Positions 1-11,948 are shown, counted from the stretch's first letter. The stretch is DNA of 64,000 nt from Magnolia sinica (GCF_029962835.1 NC_080575.1:61049493-61113492), one strand, 5' to 3'. Notes: generated by a model not told the origin, from the letters alone. Numbers and translations are program-made.

Positions 1-1994
1 TACTCGAGTGCTGATTTTCAAAGCGTTACAAGCTCGATCAAGCGGCCAAATGGAATGCGGTCAAGTCAACAAGGAGGCCTGGAATAGCTACTAGGACAGG
101 TGGCAAGGAAGTCTCCAGAAGGCGGTAGTGTTAAATGGTTACAACAACTGTTAGAACGTGGAAAGCATTTAGAAAGCCAAGTAGTGTTGAGTGGTTATGA
201 CAATTGTCGAAATGTGAGAAAGATCTAGATGGTTGGATTAAAGTTATAAATACAAGAAGAATGCAAGAAGAAAAATCATCTCATACCAACCCAAATAAAC
301 CAAATCTATCTTTTAATTACCTTTCAAATTATCAGTCAAATGTATTCCATAGTGTAATCCTTTACTTTATTTGTCAAGTAAATTACATTTTTTAGTGTAA
401 TTTTTTACTTTTCAGCTCGATGTTTACATTTCGTAGTGTAATATTTAAAGGGTAACCAAGTAATTTGTAACTTTTAACTGTAATTTGAGTCCACTCTCAT
501 GTACCAGATTCGGGTCATCAGTCGGAAAGGTGCACAACTGCTTTTCACAATCGCCTATAAAAATCCCTCTCTCATTTCCATTTATCCGTACTGAAAAATC
601 ATTTCGTATGGAAGACAAAGGTGTAACGCATCATCAGAGGACAAACCTCACTCTTTGAATATCGCCTGATCCAATTTTACACATTGAGCGAGTGACTAAA
701 TAGGTGACTGATCTCATTAGGTCTCGGTCATACACTACGTGTCTGCATATCTTAGCGCTTGGGTTCTGAGTTGTTCGGTTTGAATTGAGCCACAATTTTA
801 ATTTTGGCATGCCCGCACACTTAGTGCTGAAAATGACGCCAAACAAGGACTTGACTCGTTTATAAGTCATGTGAATTAGGGAAGCGTTCATGCTAAATCT
901 GATTTAACTTGTTGGACTAGTGCTGAGCCATATGCAACTCATTCGGACTAGTTCATCCCTAGCCATTCACATATAAAAATAAACTCCACCTACCTTTGGT
1001 TGGCGGGATAAAGTCCATCCAAGTTAGTTCTTATGCCTGAAACAACAAGATATAATTGTTGGATCTTCTTTAAATTTTATTTGGTTAATTTTATCCTTGT
1101 AATATTAACAAAATTACATGTGATGTGTTCCCACTTTTCTTGAACATAAAAGATAAAAATCAGGAAGCATAAATAGGTAGCTTTTGAGTTGCAGCCGGCC
1201 CCTCAACCAAGGCTATATTTATCTCCTTCAATCTATTCATGCAGATAGCTTGCTTCCAAGTTCTTCCTCTTTGTGTGCAACTTACACAATCGGTATCATT
1301 TTAAGAAGCCTATTCAACTGAGGCTTTATGGGGCCTACTGTGCTGACTTCGTGACATCCAGTTTACACATATGTTGTGCTAGCTCGTGTCAGTACCATTC
1401 AAACCATGTTGGAGCCATTACTGTTTCTCTCTTGACATGCAGCATTTACTTGCCGAACTGCAGCCTTCTCTCAGTCTCTCTCCTATTTTTTCCCATACTC
1501 CGTATGTATTACATTACAGCGGCAATAACCCCTTTTAGCTATAATACAATCATCTCTTCTTGCCAACACCACCTCTTCGTTGCCCCTTTTAAAAGAATGG
1601 AGAATATTCTGTACATAGAAAAGGTTGGATAGCCCCGACCAATATACTATGTCATGGCATGTATTGGTATTGATTCTGGGTCCTGTTGTATTCATGCATA
1701 TTGGCCTGATTTTCATATCACGTGATTATCAAGTGTGGCCTACCTTTTATACGGATAGGATATTCTCTCTATGTGACACTTTGGGGGTATCTTATCATTT
1801 CTCCGTATCCCTGGTTTGCACAACTAGTTGACTCAGTCCATGTCATTTTGGATCTCCGAGTTAACTCGTCCGAGTCACGGGTCAACTCCAACAATGCTTA
1901 CAAACACCCCAGCATGATAGAGCTCAGATGTGCAGATGTAGTCTTTACTCAGTGAAGGAGAGAGGGAGAGAGAGAAGTATCAGTTATCTACTGT

Positions 1995-1995
<1 letters not shown>
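1..1995. other. Upstream region without a recognisable gene
   Basis: No open frame here resembles a known protein. A TATAAAAA string at about 556-563 with pyrimidine-rich sequence downstream looks like a core promoter, possibly from an old LTR, but I could not find LTR ends. The last kilobase is presumably the promoter of the BTB/POZ gene that follows. Confidence 0.4.

Positions 1996-2045
<50 letters not shown>
1996..2045 (+). repeat. (AG)25 microsatellite abutting the BTB gene start
   Basis: A perfect 50-bp AG dinucleotide tract ends directly at the first ATG of the BTB/POZ frame. It is preceded by a shorter GA-rich stretch at about 1955-1978. GA/CT repeats in 5' leaders of plant genes are known binding sites for BBR/BPC-type GAGA factors; a regulatory role here is inference. 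Confidence 0.95.
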
Positions 2046-2051
<6 letters not shown>

Positions 2052-2621
2052 GCGATGCAAGCAATGGCTGCAGAAAACATCCTAAAATCTCGAGAAATCT
2101 CAACAATGCTAAAGCAAGGTTTCATCTCCGACCCATCATTCTCCCTTTCCCCTTCCAGGATTCCCACCAGGCCTTCTCCTCCTCCTTCCTTCTCTTCATC
2201 CACCGACAAGCTTCGATCTAGCCCCACCCTCTTCGAAATGATGTCCGCCGAGCACCAGCTTCACCAGCACGCCGACTCCGACCGCCGTAGGCTGCAGGAA
2301 AGAGTCTCTAAGATCTTGGCCGACGCCCCCTTCCAAGACCCGAGCTGGGGCGGCGGTGTTGGAGACGTGAAGCTGACCGTCAGCTCCAAAGACGGAGGTT
2401 TCAAGACATCCATGAACGTGCATCGGAAGGTCTTGGCAGGCCGCAGCCGATTCTTTGCGGACAAGCTGGGGCGGCGGGATGCTGCTCATTCAGTGGAGAT
2501 ATGCGAGTGTGATGACGTGGAGGTGTATGTGGAGGCTGTGGTGTTGATGTATCGTGAGGAGGAGGATTTGAAGAGGAGGTTGGCAAAGGAGGAGGTTGCT
2601 AAAGTGCTTGGGCTGCTCAAG
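2046..2621 (+). CDS. BTB/POZ domain-containing protein, exon 1
   Basis: First exon of a BTB/POZ-domain protein resembling the plant At5g60050/At3g05675-like group, whose members are thought to act as CUL3 E3-ligase adaptors. It gives 192 codons, ending ..GLLK at a phase-0 donor (CAAG|GTAATG). Three in-frame ATGs lie at 2046, 2055 and 2064. The third (GCAATGG) has the best start context and begins MAAENILKSREIS, so 2064 is the likely start. A Ser/Pro-rich N-terminus (residues about 30-60) precedes the BTB-like domain (about 105-192), which contains DVKLTVSS and HRKVLAGRSRFFADKL, the usual 'V.lH..vL...S..F' BTB core. The frame reads on for 41 codons into the intron and then stops, so splicing is required. 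The family assignment is from memory of sequence patterns. Confidence 0.9.
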
Positions 2622-4324
2622 GTAATGCTTTTCACTTCTTCTTCTCCGTCTTTTAGTCGTTCGTTTTTATTACTATTTGGGGTTTTTTTTTTCTTTTTTG
2701 GTTTGATTTCTGGTGGATTGTTAGGAACTGTGAGCGTGTTTTAATGCACCCCAGATCACCATTGGTTTGGATAGGCGCCTGTTTGTTGAGATTTTCCCGT
2801 CCAGAAGCATTCTTTTCCTGGCGACTACATTTGGTAATTTGATGGTTTCAATGGTGTCGGTGCATCTTGTGGGTGACGCACTCCAAGGTTTCAATGGATG
2901 GGGCTGACTGTTAGGGGCATTGTGCATTCAAGTTGGGTCACCCCAATTTGCATACTCTTCAATTCACGTTGAATTGCATCTGTACTCAAATATCAGACAT
3001 GTTTGGTGCAGTTGGCTAGTCACACATGGTGTTCTCAGAGCTGTTTGTGGTTGTTTCATATCAGGCTTGGAAGATGAGATTTGCTTCAAGGTTGAAATCC
3101 TGCATCATAAGTCATTGATGCAAGCTTTTGAACTGGCTCAATTCCATGAGAGTGCCACTCAAGTAAGGGAGTGGTTATGCTCACTCCAAGGCGTCTCTGG
3201 TTAGATGAGATTCTTCCCCCAGCAATATGCCCTTGCCTGCTAAGATGGCAGAGAGGAGGAGAATTATGTTTGGATTGTGATGAGAAACTCGTTCCAGGCC
3301 ACCAATGCAAGGCTAAATTGCAATTTTATAGGGTCTGATGGAGTGATCAGCTAGACAGACATAAAGGGGATAGGTTACTTGACAAATTGCTACTAGCAAT
3401 CTCAGAATCTACTCTTAGATAGGTTTCCTGACATCTACCATTTAGGGAAAAGTCTTTCTTCTTCTTTTTTTTTTTTGGGGGGGGGGGCATGTGGTTTGAG
3501 TTGGGTTAGGAAAAATAGCTTTTAGTTACTCGACAAATTGCGAGGTAGAAGTCATGAAATCCACTATCAAATAGGTTTCCAGTCTTCAACCCTTGAGGAC
3601 AAGGTTTTAATTTTTCTTTTTAAATGAGTGAGTGATACATACCCATACAAATCCTGCCATTCGCATGTACAAACTACATGGTCGAATTGGGTAGGAAACT
3701 AACTTGTTTAGGTTTGGTTAGAGTTAGGGTTAGGGTCAACATGGATGGTTGCACCTTGCATGTATTGTAGATATCATTTGATTTGTCTTCCCCAATAAGA
3801 AAATTAATAAGAGTTTTGGAAGTTTGATCCCCTTGAATATTCAGTTTTGTTATCATGGGATTGGCCAAAATAGGGAATTGTTTTCTTTCCTTTTATATGT
3901 TATCTTCTTTAAGGTAATTGGACTCAAAGATTCTTTGAATATTTAGACAGTGGGACCTGCATTAGACCATTGTTTATAATGGTGGACACAAACCAAGCTA
4001 ACTAGAGAGCAGAGTTAGCACCGTAGTCTCATGTTGTATCAGGACCCACCATAGCAACATAAGATATCAATCAATAAGGTTAAATTTGGGCTTTCTTGGT
4101 TTCTAGGCTACGGGATGGGCTACCGCCAAGTTTTGTTTGAGATAAGAATGGAGTTCCTCTTCTTGCCTCACGTGTGATTTGGGTCTGAAAAGGTACGCAA
4201 GTAGAAGCCTTTTTTATGTAGTTCAGTTTCCACACCACCCTGAATACAGAGGTTTGAGTATGCTAATTGCTACCTATAAATAATGATTTGGCAGTACACT
4301 CAAACACAACCTAATGTACTTGGC

Positions 4325-4680
4325 ATATAGTTTGCTGTTTGACCTGTTGGTATGCTATGGATTGCTTTTGTTGGCATTACGTTACACTCTTATAGTCAAC
4401 CTGCTAATTGTACTAAACTACAAACATTACTCATGATTTTCTCTTGTAATGACAGAAATTTACTCCCTTTTCAGTTCCTCCTTCTCTTATGTTTGGTTGT
4501 ACATCAAAACCCAACCGAATATTGATAATAATATATTATTTAGTGTATAGTTTGTCTATGGATTGCTTTTGTTGATGTTATGGCATGCTCACATCGTTGA
4601 CCTGCCAATTGTACAATGTGTACTATAGACTATGACACTGCCCGTGATTTTTCTCTTTGAACAATGGACATTAACTTGCG
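4325..4680. repeat. Diverged tandem duplication in intron 1
   Basis: Two copies about 220 bp apart share TATGGATTGCTTTTGTTG and a common order of further blocks (GACCTGC.AATTGTAC, then GTGATTTT/CATGATTTTCTCT). The copies are clearly diverged. Confidence 0.6.
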
Positions 4681-4711
4681 TCGTCGTCACCGGGTCAGCT
4701 ACATAAATCCT

Positions 4712-5933
4712 TGATAAGGACATCCAAGCATCATACCAAAGGAGGAGGCCTGAGCCAGTCTCCTTATGGCTAGACGGTCATTACATGGGGCCCACTTGGC
4801 CCAATTCACATTCCTAGCCACGTTGTATGCTCCACGTGCATGTTTGTGCATATTTGAAGACCCCACACTGGAAAGATGCACGTGGGCTGCATGTAGGAGC
4901 TCGATGGATATGATGATCGGACTGTTGGATCATCATCATCGGACATCTTGATCGTGGACCCCCATGGGCTATGAAATAGTTTAGTTGTTTAGATTATTTA
5001 TATGCTTCGTTATTTTTGGTATAACATATATTTGTGTTGACATCATGGAGTTAGGAACAACTTTTAATTTATTAAGCGTGTTTATGTTGATAATCTTATT
5101 CGAGGGCATCTTTTTGTTAAAAGGTCTTTTCTGAGACTATAAAAGAGAAAATGGGGTGTGTGGAGCCCAATGCCATTATTTTGAGGGGAAAAAAAAAAAA
5201 GTTGTGCTTTCTCTTCTTCATGTGATTTGAATAATACTCCATGTGATTTGGGGCTTGGGTGTGGTGTGATTCCATTCCCCATTTAATGGAGGTACAAGGC
5301 TTCCATCTATCATCTTCATTCTGTCTTCCTTTCTATCCAAAAGAGACATTTTTCCAAAAACTTCATCTCTCTTTTTCCCTTTCTATCCAAAACCATCCAA
5401 ATCATCTTTTTCTTTAACTTTTCATCATCCAACTATAACCCCAACCGAAATTAACCATTGAAGACCCCAAAATTTCTAACTTCCCTTCATCCAAAACCTT
5501 AATTCCCCTCTACCAATACCTAAATCCATCAATCCCCTTAACCAATTCACACAATTTATTTGTAATTTCATATTTTCCCCAAATTCTAAGTAACCCCAAT
5601 TCCAAAATTCTCAATTCGCATGAACTATAATTTTTCAAATTTCAGTTTTTTTCCCTTCCTAACCCTAATCATAGAACCTACAAGTCAGTCCCTTGAGTGT
5701 GGAACGTGCCTATGCTAAATTGGAAGTTCTATCTTTCTATTGGGCTTAATTTTAATTGATTTATGTGATTTCTTAGCATGCGGGTATGTGATTTAGGTTA
5801 AATCAGATTTTATTTTCTATTATTTACTCTTAATTACGCGGTGGGTTAGCATATTTTGTTAATTGAATTACTTTATGGACTCTTTCATAATATCCATGTT
5901 GCATGCTAGGATTAAATCATGTATCCTGCATCA
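4712..5933 (+). mobile_element. Solo LTR inside the BTB gene intron
   Basis: The segment starts TGATAAGG and ends CCTGCATCA, so it has TGAT..ATCA termini. It is flanked on both sides by the same 5 bp, ATCCT (4707-4711 and 5934-5938). A TATA-like ACTATAAAAG lies at about 5136, followed by C/T-rich sequence, as in an LTR promoter on the plus strand. Length is 1222 bp. No internal retroelement domain is present, so this is a solo LTR left by LTR-LTR recombination. Its 3' end resembles the end of the Ty3 LTRs at 14518 and 18247 read on the minus strand. Confidence 0.8.
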
Positions 5934-6215
5934 ATCCTGCTCCGCCATTCCACTCTATCAAGGGCCATAAATTCTGCTAGACCATATGTAGTGTGGGGCC
6001 TGATTAATAAACATTAATTGATGCCGCCTATAATTCTCATTCAGAATGATAAGACTGAAATTAGCTTTGGTAATTGGACAGGTGGAATCAGGATTCCAAC
6101 TTTGTTGTATACAGACCTCTTCAAAAGAGTTCATTGGTTCCTTATTGAATGATGGAAATCTTCTCTTCTTCCTGTTGTTTGTTATGGCAAATTCTCATTA
6201 ACATGTGTGCCGCAG

Positions 6216-7181
6216 GTGGTTGTAGCTATCATGTTTGATGTGGGAATTAAGGCATGCCTGGAGTATTTGGAAGCCGCTCCATGGACAGAGGATGAAGAGG
6301 AGAAAGTCATATCAGTCCTTGGTCAACTTCAGCTGCATGATCCAGTCATAGAGATTTTGCAGAGAGTTTCAGTGGAACCATCTACTTCTGCGGGAGCCGA
6401 TGGCATTTTCTTGCACCTCCTGATGGGTGTTCTACAGGCCAAGGATGAGAAAGCTCGGCGAGAAATGAAAGTTCTGATATCAGGATTGCTCAGAGAAGAC
6501 TCAACCCATCATAGAGGCAACAATAATAAACTCGGTGTCTCTAGAGATACCCTTTATCATGTCTGCAACAAATGCCTCAGTTCTCTTTTACTGTGTTTAT
6601 CTGAGGTGGCGGGTGTGGATGAAAGCAAGCGTGGTCAGGGGATGTTAATGGGCGAGATAGCTCGTGAAGCCGACAATATGCAATGGGTTGTCGAGATTCT
6701 GATTGACAAAAAGATGGGCGATGAGTTTGTGAAACTGTGGGCGGATCAGACTGAGCTAGCTAGTCTTCATTCAAAGATTCCCGCGATGTATCGGTACGAA
6801 ATCAGCAGGATCACTGCTCAGCTCTGCATCGCAGTCGGAAAAGGTCAGATCATGGTATCAAAAGATACGAGGTTTTCTTTGTTGTGCACATGGTTGGAAC
6901 CTCTGTATGATGACTTTGGATGGATGAAGAGGGCTTGTAAATCCGTTGATAAGAAAATGGTGGAGGATGGACTAAGCCAGACGATTCTTACACTGCCATT
7001 GGCGCAACAACAAGCCATCTTATTGAATTGGTTCAACCGTTTTCTGAACAAAGGAGATGATTGTCCCAACATCCAACGAGCATTTGAGGTCTGGTGGAGA
7101 AGAGCTTTCGTCCGGCGGTATTCAGCAGACCAGGATCATTCTCATCAATTGCAGATTGCTGTCTGTGATTATCCTACCTGA
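6216..7181 (+). CDS. BTB/POZ domain-containing protein, exon 2
   Basis: Second and last exon: 321 codons and a TGA, giving about 513 residues from the first ATG (about 507 from 2064). That fits the roughly 500-residue family. It starts VVVAIMFDVGIKACLEYLEA and continues W(T)EDEEEKVISVLGQL, the conserved alpha-helical segment after the BTB domain in At3g05675-like proteins. The C-terminal half includes WADQTELASLHSKIP, FSLLCTWLEPLYDDF and a tail ending VCDYPT. No frameshift or stop interrupts it and base use is ordinary coding, so the gene looks intact. A protein-interaction and ubiquitin-ligase adaptor role is inferred from the family only. Confidence 0.92.
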   Translation: MVVAIMFDVGIKACLEYLEAAPWTEDEEEKVISVLGQLQLHDPVIEILQRVSVEPSTSAGADGIFLHLLMGVLQAKDEKARREMKVLISGLLREDSTHHRGNNNKLGVSRDTLYHVCNKCLSSLLLCLSEVAGVDESKRGQGMLMGEIAREADNMQWVVEILIDKKMGDEFVKLWADQTELASLHSKIPAMYRYEISRITAQLCIAVGKGQIMVSKDTRFSLLCTWLEPLYDDFGWMKRACKSVDKKMVEDGLSQTILTLPLAQQQAILLNWFNRFLNKGDDCPNIQRAFEVWWRRAFVRRYSADQDHSHQLQIAVCDYPT

Positions 7182-7566
7182 AGGTATTTTATTCATTTTG
7201 CATGCTGTTCTGATATAAAGATGTGCATTGACTGGGATATCTGAGATATCTGTATTTTCCATTTGCTCCTGAAAAGTATGTTTGTATTTGGGTTTATTTC
7301 CTGTATTATTCTTTTATTAAGAATGGAAGGCCTTGTAAAGGAGGGAGAATCTGAAGGGTAGGAGAATTTGGAGACTGTAGCTTGCAAGAGATATTGAGCT
7401 ATTGAGCTATTAGAAATTATGGGTTCGAGAAATGAAACCTTTTATTGAGTGTAAGCATGCTGTTTTTGTGGAAAATGGATTGTTTTATCTAAGAAATACA
7501 TGGGGATTTTTCAGATTGGCTGGCCATTCAAAAAATAAAATAAAACAAATAAGGAGACCTACTAAC
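7182..7566 (+). other. 3' flank of the BTB gene
   Basis: This presumably contains the 3' UTR. An AATAAA-rich stretch lies at about 7530-7550. Nothing else is recognised. Confidence 0.5.
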
Positions 7567-7825
7567 AACTCGTGGATTGTAATAGACATATGTAATTGAC
7601 CTTTAGATAGTGCTTGATTGTAACCAACCTATCTAGTAGTCTATTACATTGTGGCTGTGGGAGTTTTGTGCTCTCATTGCCCCAGCCCAGATAAAGGAGG
7701 GGCGTTGCATCAGGTTGGCAGCTGGCGCCAAACTTATGCCATAACTTCCATCATGATCCGAATGGAACAGGAGTAGTGTAGCCAACCCCAATTAAGTAGA
7801 ATAAGGCTTAGATGATGATGATGAT
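7567..7825 (+). mobile_element. Short retroposon (5'-truncated RTE-type LINE or SINE)
   Basis: A 259-bp insertion is flanked by a perfect 13-bp duplication GAGACCTACTAAC (7554-7566 and 7826-7838). It ends in GTAGCCAACCCCAATTAAG, then AATAAGGCTTA and a (GAT)n tail. This is the characteristic 3' end of plant RTE-clade non-LTR retroposons and SINEs that borrow it. There is no ORF. Confidence 0.85.
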
Positions 7826-7838
7826 GAGACCTACTAAC

Positions 7839-8844
7839 CATTTCCTTTCTTTACAGTAGAATAGGAATCCGGGAGCTCTCTTGGTAATCCATATCAATCA
7901 ATTATTTGAGTGATCTTGAGAGGAGAAATTATTTGAGTGATCTTAAGAGATGAGAATGATGATATTAGATTAGTGCATCTCGCCCATTTTGGTGATTTGA
8001 GGCGCTAGTGAGGAGGATGTGAGAAACCTTTGACAAGGTCTTTGTCTATTCACCTCTTTTTTTCCAGACCACCATCGGTATAGGGTGATTTTGCCAGTGC
8101 AATCTCTTACCTATGCACACAGAGCCTCGAAGATTTTGTTTCCTTGTTAGAGGAGTCAAGGTTCGAAACATCCAGTGGTTTTGTTGATAAGTTACATTGA
8201 TTACATTGCCTGATATAATTACTAAAACCTAATCAATTTGCATACTAAAATTACAAAAGTTGAGATGATTAAAACCTAACTCAACATGTGCATCAAAATT
8301 AATTGCCTCAGGAACAAAGCAATAAGGGTCATGTAATACCGATAAAAGGGCTTTGAAAATAATATACAGAGGATATGTACAAATGCAACTCTGGATGCAT
8401 TGACAGTGCTCTCCGAAGTCCTGGTTTTGTATCAGAATTATTGATGATCCAAACAAGAAAAACAGTAAATATCAAGACATTCTTAGTTATTGACATTGAA
8501 GGGGTTGCCTTGGGTCTAGACTCTAGCCTGGATAGTAGTTCCTAAGTTAATCCAAGAGCTTCTAAGCTGATTTGCTGTTATTTCAAATATCGTTTCTAAT
8601 ACTATGTCTACCCTCCTTTCTTGTAACTGCCTACTTCATCTCCTTCTTAAGAATGTGCTGTAACAGTATGATATGCATGTAAAACAAGTCTGTTTAGCGA
8701 TCTTGTGGACTATCTAAAAATATAAGAAATTCTTGCGATAATGTCACACAAAGTGCTGTTCAGATCGAGCCAATCTTATTTTGGGTTATGGAGGCCGCCT
8801 GTGGAGTGATTTTGATGATATTCATTGCTATGTCGTGATGCATG
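7839..8844. other. Intergenic, no feature recognised
   Basis: AT-rich sequence with no coding similarity, clear repeat ends or simple-sequence tract longer than a few units. Confidence 0.5.
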
Positions 8845-9580
8845 CAGTGTTCAAAATATCAGTAGTTACGTATCGCACCCTTGGGATATGGATACGTATT
8901 GGTTATTGCATGAGATATATTGGTTGTATGGTGTAATGTATTGATGTGTTGGAAACATGGGGAAACATTGGGAAATTGGTCAAATTTTTCAATGAAATTT
9001 CAGTGATTGTTAAAAAAGACACCAATACACACTTAGAAATCAAAACATTACAAAAAACAAGTGCACATCATAGGTTTTCCTTTGTATGGGGTCCTAATCT
9101 ATGCACTGTCAAACTAAATTCATGCAAGTATATTCAGAGTCTATTCATATAATTTATAAATGTAAGAAGATGTGTGGAAACACAAACAATACATTCAAAA
9201 GCAACAGAAGAATCACTAGATCAGGTTACATACACGTTTGATTTTATGATTGGACATAAAGATTGCAACCGATTTGTGAGAAATTGGGAAATTTTGAATT
9301 TTCACAACCCGGCCCATCTCCTCCAAATCTTAAAATCGAAGCTCCAAAGCCATGATTTTTCATGCAAAACATGAAAAAAATAAAATAAAATCGTGGATTT
9401 GTAACAATTTGATACTAATTTAATATAATTTATATTAAAAAAAAGATCGAAAATAAAAAATGCTCACTAGATTGAACATGTGGGATATATCACATTATTT
9501 ATGCGTTTCGTATCGCACAAGTGGGATATAAGATATATCGTGGCATATCTCGGCCGATATCGTTGATATTGAAAACACCG
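8845..9580 (+). mobile_element. hAT-type MITE, family 1 copy 1
   Basis: A 736-bp non-coding element with imperfect terminal inverted repeats: CAGTGTTCAAAATATC at the left, and CGGTGTTTTCAATATC as the reverse complement of the right end. A perfect 8-bp target duplication GATGCATG lies at 8837-8844 and 9581-9588. The CA(G)TG start and 8-bp duplication are diagnostic of hAT. Subterminal GATACG/CGTATCGG motifs occur at both ends. The same sequence recurs at 10509-11203. Confidence 0.85.
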
Positions 9581-9588
9581 GATGCATG

Positions 9589-10508
9589 TGCATCCACACA
9601 TTGGGTGGTTCCCAGCTAGTTGTGGGGCCAACTAAGCAGGGTCTTGGCTCTTACATTTCCAAATCTCACTATGAAAATTGATCGAAAACAGGTCGACTTA
9701 CCAGAATTATACTAGAACTGATGAAAAACCAGGCTTTAATCCAATAATTCTCAGGAGAGACTTTTTTTTTTTTTGCCAACCCATGTATGGTTATCACAAA
9801 ATCGTCACAATTGAAACTCACAATTCATTTAGGAGATAACCAATGGCCCTCATGTACATGTGGTCTGTGTGATGTGATGAGTGGGCTCACACACATAACA
9901 CATGGGCATGGAGCTTTTATTTCAACTTTGAATTCACTCTACATGTGCTGATGTGAAACATGTGCCCAAGATATGGCCATCATTCAGGCAGGGCATATGA
10001 TGACCATACCACTCAGTGCCTAGATGATAAGGTTTAGTCACTTGAGTGGGCCCCAACAATCAGGCATGTGCATGGTGAGTCCCACCTGATGGTTTGCTCA
10101 CTTTCCCACTCATGTGTCACCTTTGTAGGACAATCTCCTGAGGGAAAAATCAGGATGATCCATTTGGTGGGCAATGCGATGGCATTGAATCATCAAGAAA
10201 CTAATGTTCTGATTCAAGGTTCAAGGGTGGCCCACTTAACAAGTGTATTAGTCTGATTTTAACAAGGTAATCCTTGTGGGGTGACCCATCTTTTGCACTG
10301 TTTGGATATACATACCATGGTCCTGAATATCGGCATCATTTGGCATATCGGCCCATCCAAAAACTTATACGATACAGTGCCGCATATCAATATTGGCCTT
10401 GTATTGGATAGATTTTTTAGCCAAATAAATATTTAAAAAAATTAGAAAAATAGGTAAAAATGCGATATCCAAAATTCTTTCTTTATACAATGTAATTATT
10501 GGTATATC
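9589..10508. other. Intergenic with degenerate repeat pieces
   Basis: No gene seen. From about 10316 there is a fragment rich in CATATCGG/GGCATATCGGCCC motifs that looks like the end of another hAT-related repeat, cut by the insertion at 10509. Confidence 0.4.
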
Positions 10509-11203
10509 TAGTGTTCGAAATATCGGTATCGCGTTCTTGGGATACGGATACGTATCGGTTATCACATGGGATATATTGGTTGTATCGTTGTTGTTGTAAA
10601 AATGGGGAAACATTGGGAAATTGGTCGAATTTTTCAATGAAACTTTAGTGATTGTTAAAAAGACATCATTATACACTTGTAAACCAAAACATTACAAAAA
10701 ACAAGTACACATAATATGTTTTCTTTGTATGGGGTCATAATCTATGCATTGTCTAACTGAATTGATGCAAGTATATTCAATGTCTATTCATATAATTTAT
10801 AAATGTAGGAAGATGTGTGGAAATAGAAGAAATACATTCAAAAGCAAAAGAAGAATCACTAGATTAGATTACATACATGTTTGATTTTATGTTTGGACAC
10901 AGATTGCAAATGATTTGCGAGAAATTGGGAAATTTTGTTTTTTTTTTCAATTTTCCACAACTTGGCCCATCTCCTCCAAATCTCGAAATCAAAGCTCTCT
11001 ATCCATGATTTGTCATGGATTTTCTACAATTTGACACTAATTTAACATGATTTACAGAAAATAAAATAATTAAAATTCGAAAATGCTCACCAGATCGAAC
11101 ATGTGGGATATATCGCACTACCTGTGCATTTCGTATCGCACAAGTGGGATACAAGATATAGCGTGGGATATATTGGCCGATATTGTTGATATTTAAAATA
11201 CTG
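10509..11203 (+). mobile_element. hAT-type MITE, family 1 copy 2
   Basis: A 695-bp copy of the element at 8845-9580, alignable through most of its length (e.g. GGGGAAACATTGGGAAATTG). Termini are TAGTGTTCGAAATATC and, inverted, CAGTATTTTAAATATC. The flanking 8-mers GGTATATC (10501-10508) and GGTGTATC (11204-11211) match at 7 of 8 bases. Confidence 0.8.
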
Positions 11204-11294
11204 GGTGTATCTAGTGTTGTCATATGTGATCGCATATGCAATTTGGGATATTGGACCACAATTACCATGATGGCATGATCACATAAGCCACTTT

Positions 11295-11832
11295 TATGTC
11301 TAACCATTGAGAATTCGCCTCAAAAAAAAAAAAAAAAAAAAAAATAATAAAAAATAAAAAATAAAAAATAAAATAAAAAAATAAATCCTCTCTCTCTCTC
11401 TCTAATATACAATCTCTCATTCTCTCGTAAACTCTAATCTCATTCGTCTCTCTAATCTTATTCAAGAATCAATTCAAGACTCCTCACTCTTTCAAGATCA
11501 AGAATCAAGAGTTCAAGACTCTCTCTCACTCATTCTTTCTTAACTCTCTTAGCTCTTACTCTCAATCTCATTCTCTCATAAGTCATAGACTCATGATCTC
11601 TTTCAAGTTTCATCATTTTTTATTTTTTTTCAAGAATCAAGACTCAAATTTCACTCTTTCAAGTTTAAAGGAATCAAGAGTCCTAGATTCTCTTTCAAGA
11701 ATAAAAGAATCAACAATCAAGAGATTCAAGACTCACTCTTTCAGGTTACAACTACAACTCTACAAGTCTAGAAGCCTAGAACTCCTACAAGTTAAGAGGG
11801 TCAAGACTACAACTACGGGTTCAAGAATCAAG

Positions 11833-11880
<48 letters not shown>
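11295..11880 (+). repeat. Low-complexity block: poly-A, TCAAGAATCAAGACTC repeats, (TC)21
   Basis: An A/T-only stretch at about 11323-11385 is followed by degenerate iterations of CAAGAATCAAGACTC-like words and a (TC)n tract at 11837-11878. Open frames across it are compositional artefacts. It lies just 5' of the hAT transposase start and may be its leader. Confidence 0.7.
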
Positions 11881-11882
<2 letters not shown>

Positions 11883-11948
11883 AAGAGTATAACTAGTAGA
11901 CTAGAACTAGAAGCTTTCATCGTGTCTTCTTCTTTCTAAAATTCTTCT

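Larger units (their letters stand above)
2622..6215 (+). other. Intron 1 of the BTB/POZ gene
   Basis: The intron is bounded by GT at 2622 and AG ending at 6215 (TGTGTGCCGCAG). Joining the two frames gives LLK/VVVAIMF in phase 0. It is 3594 bp long because it carries a solo LTR (4712-5933) and diverged duplications (about 3370-3440 against 3525-3595, and 4325-4470 against 4545-4680). The remainder is AT-rich non-coding DNA. Confidence 0.85.

Noticed and set aside
2196..2489. Minus-strand frames opposite BTB exon 1
   Set aside because: They are shadows of the real exon caused by its GC-rich codon pattern.
3725..3740. AGGGTTAGGGT resembling plant telomere repeats (also near 14825 and 18560)
   Set aside because: Only one or two degenerate TTTAGGG-like units at each place, expected by chance and in LTRs.
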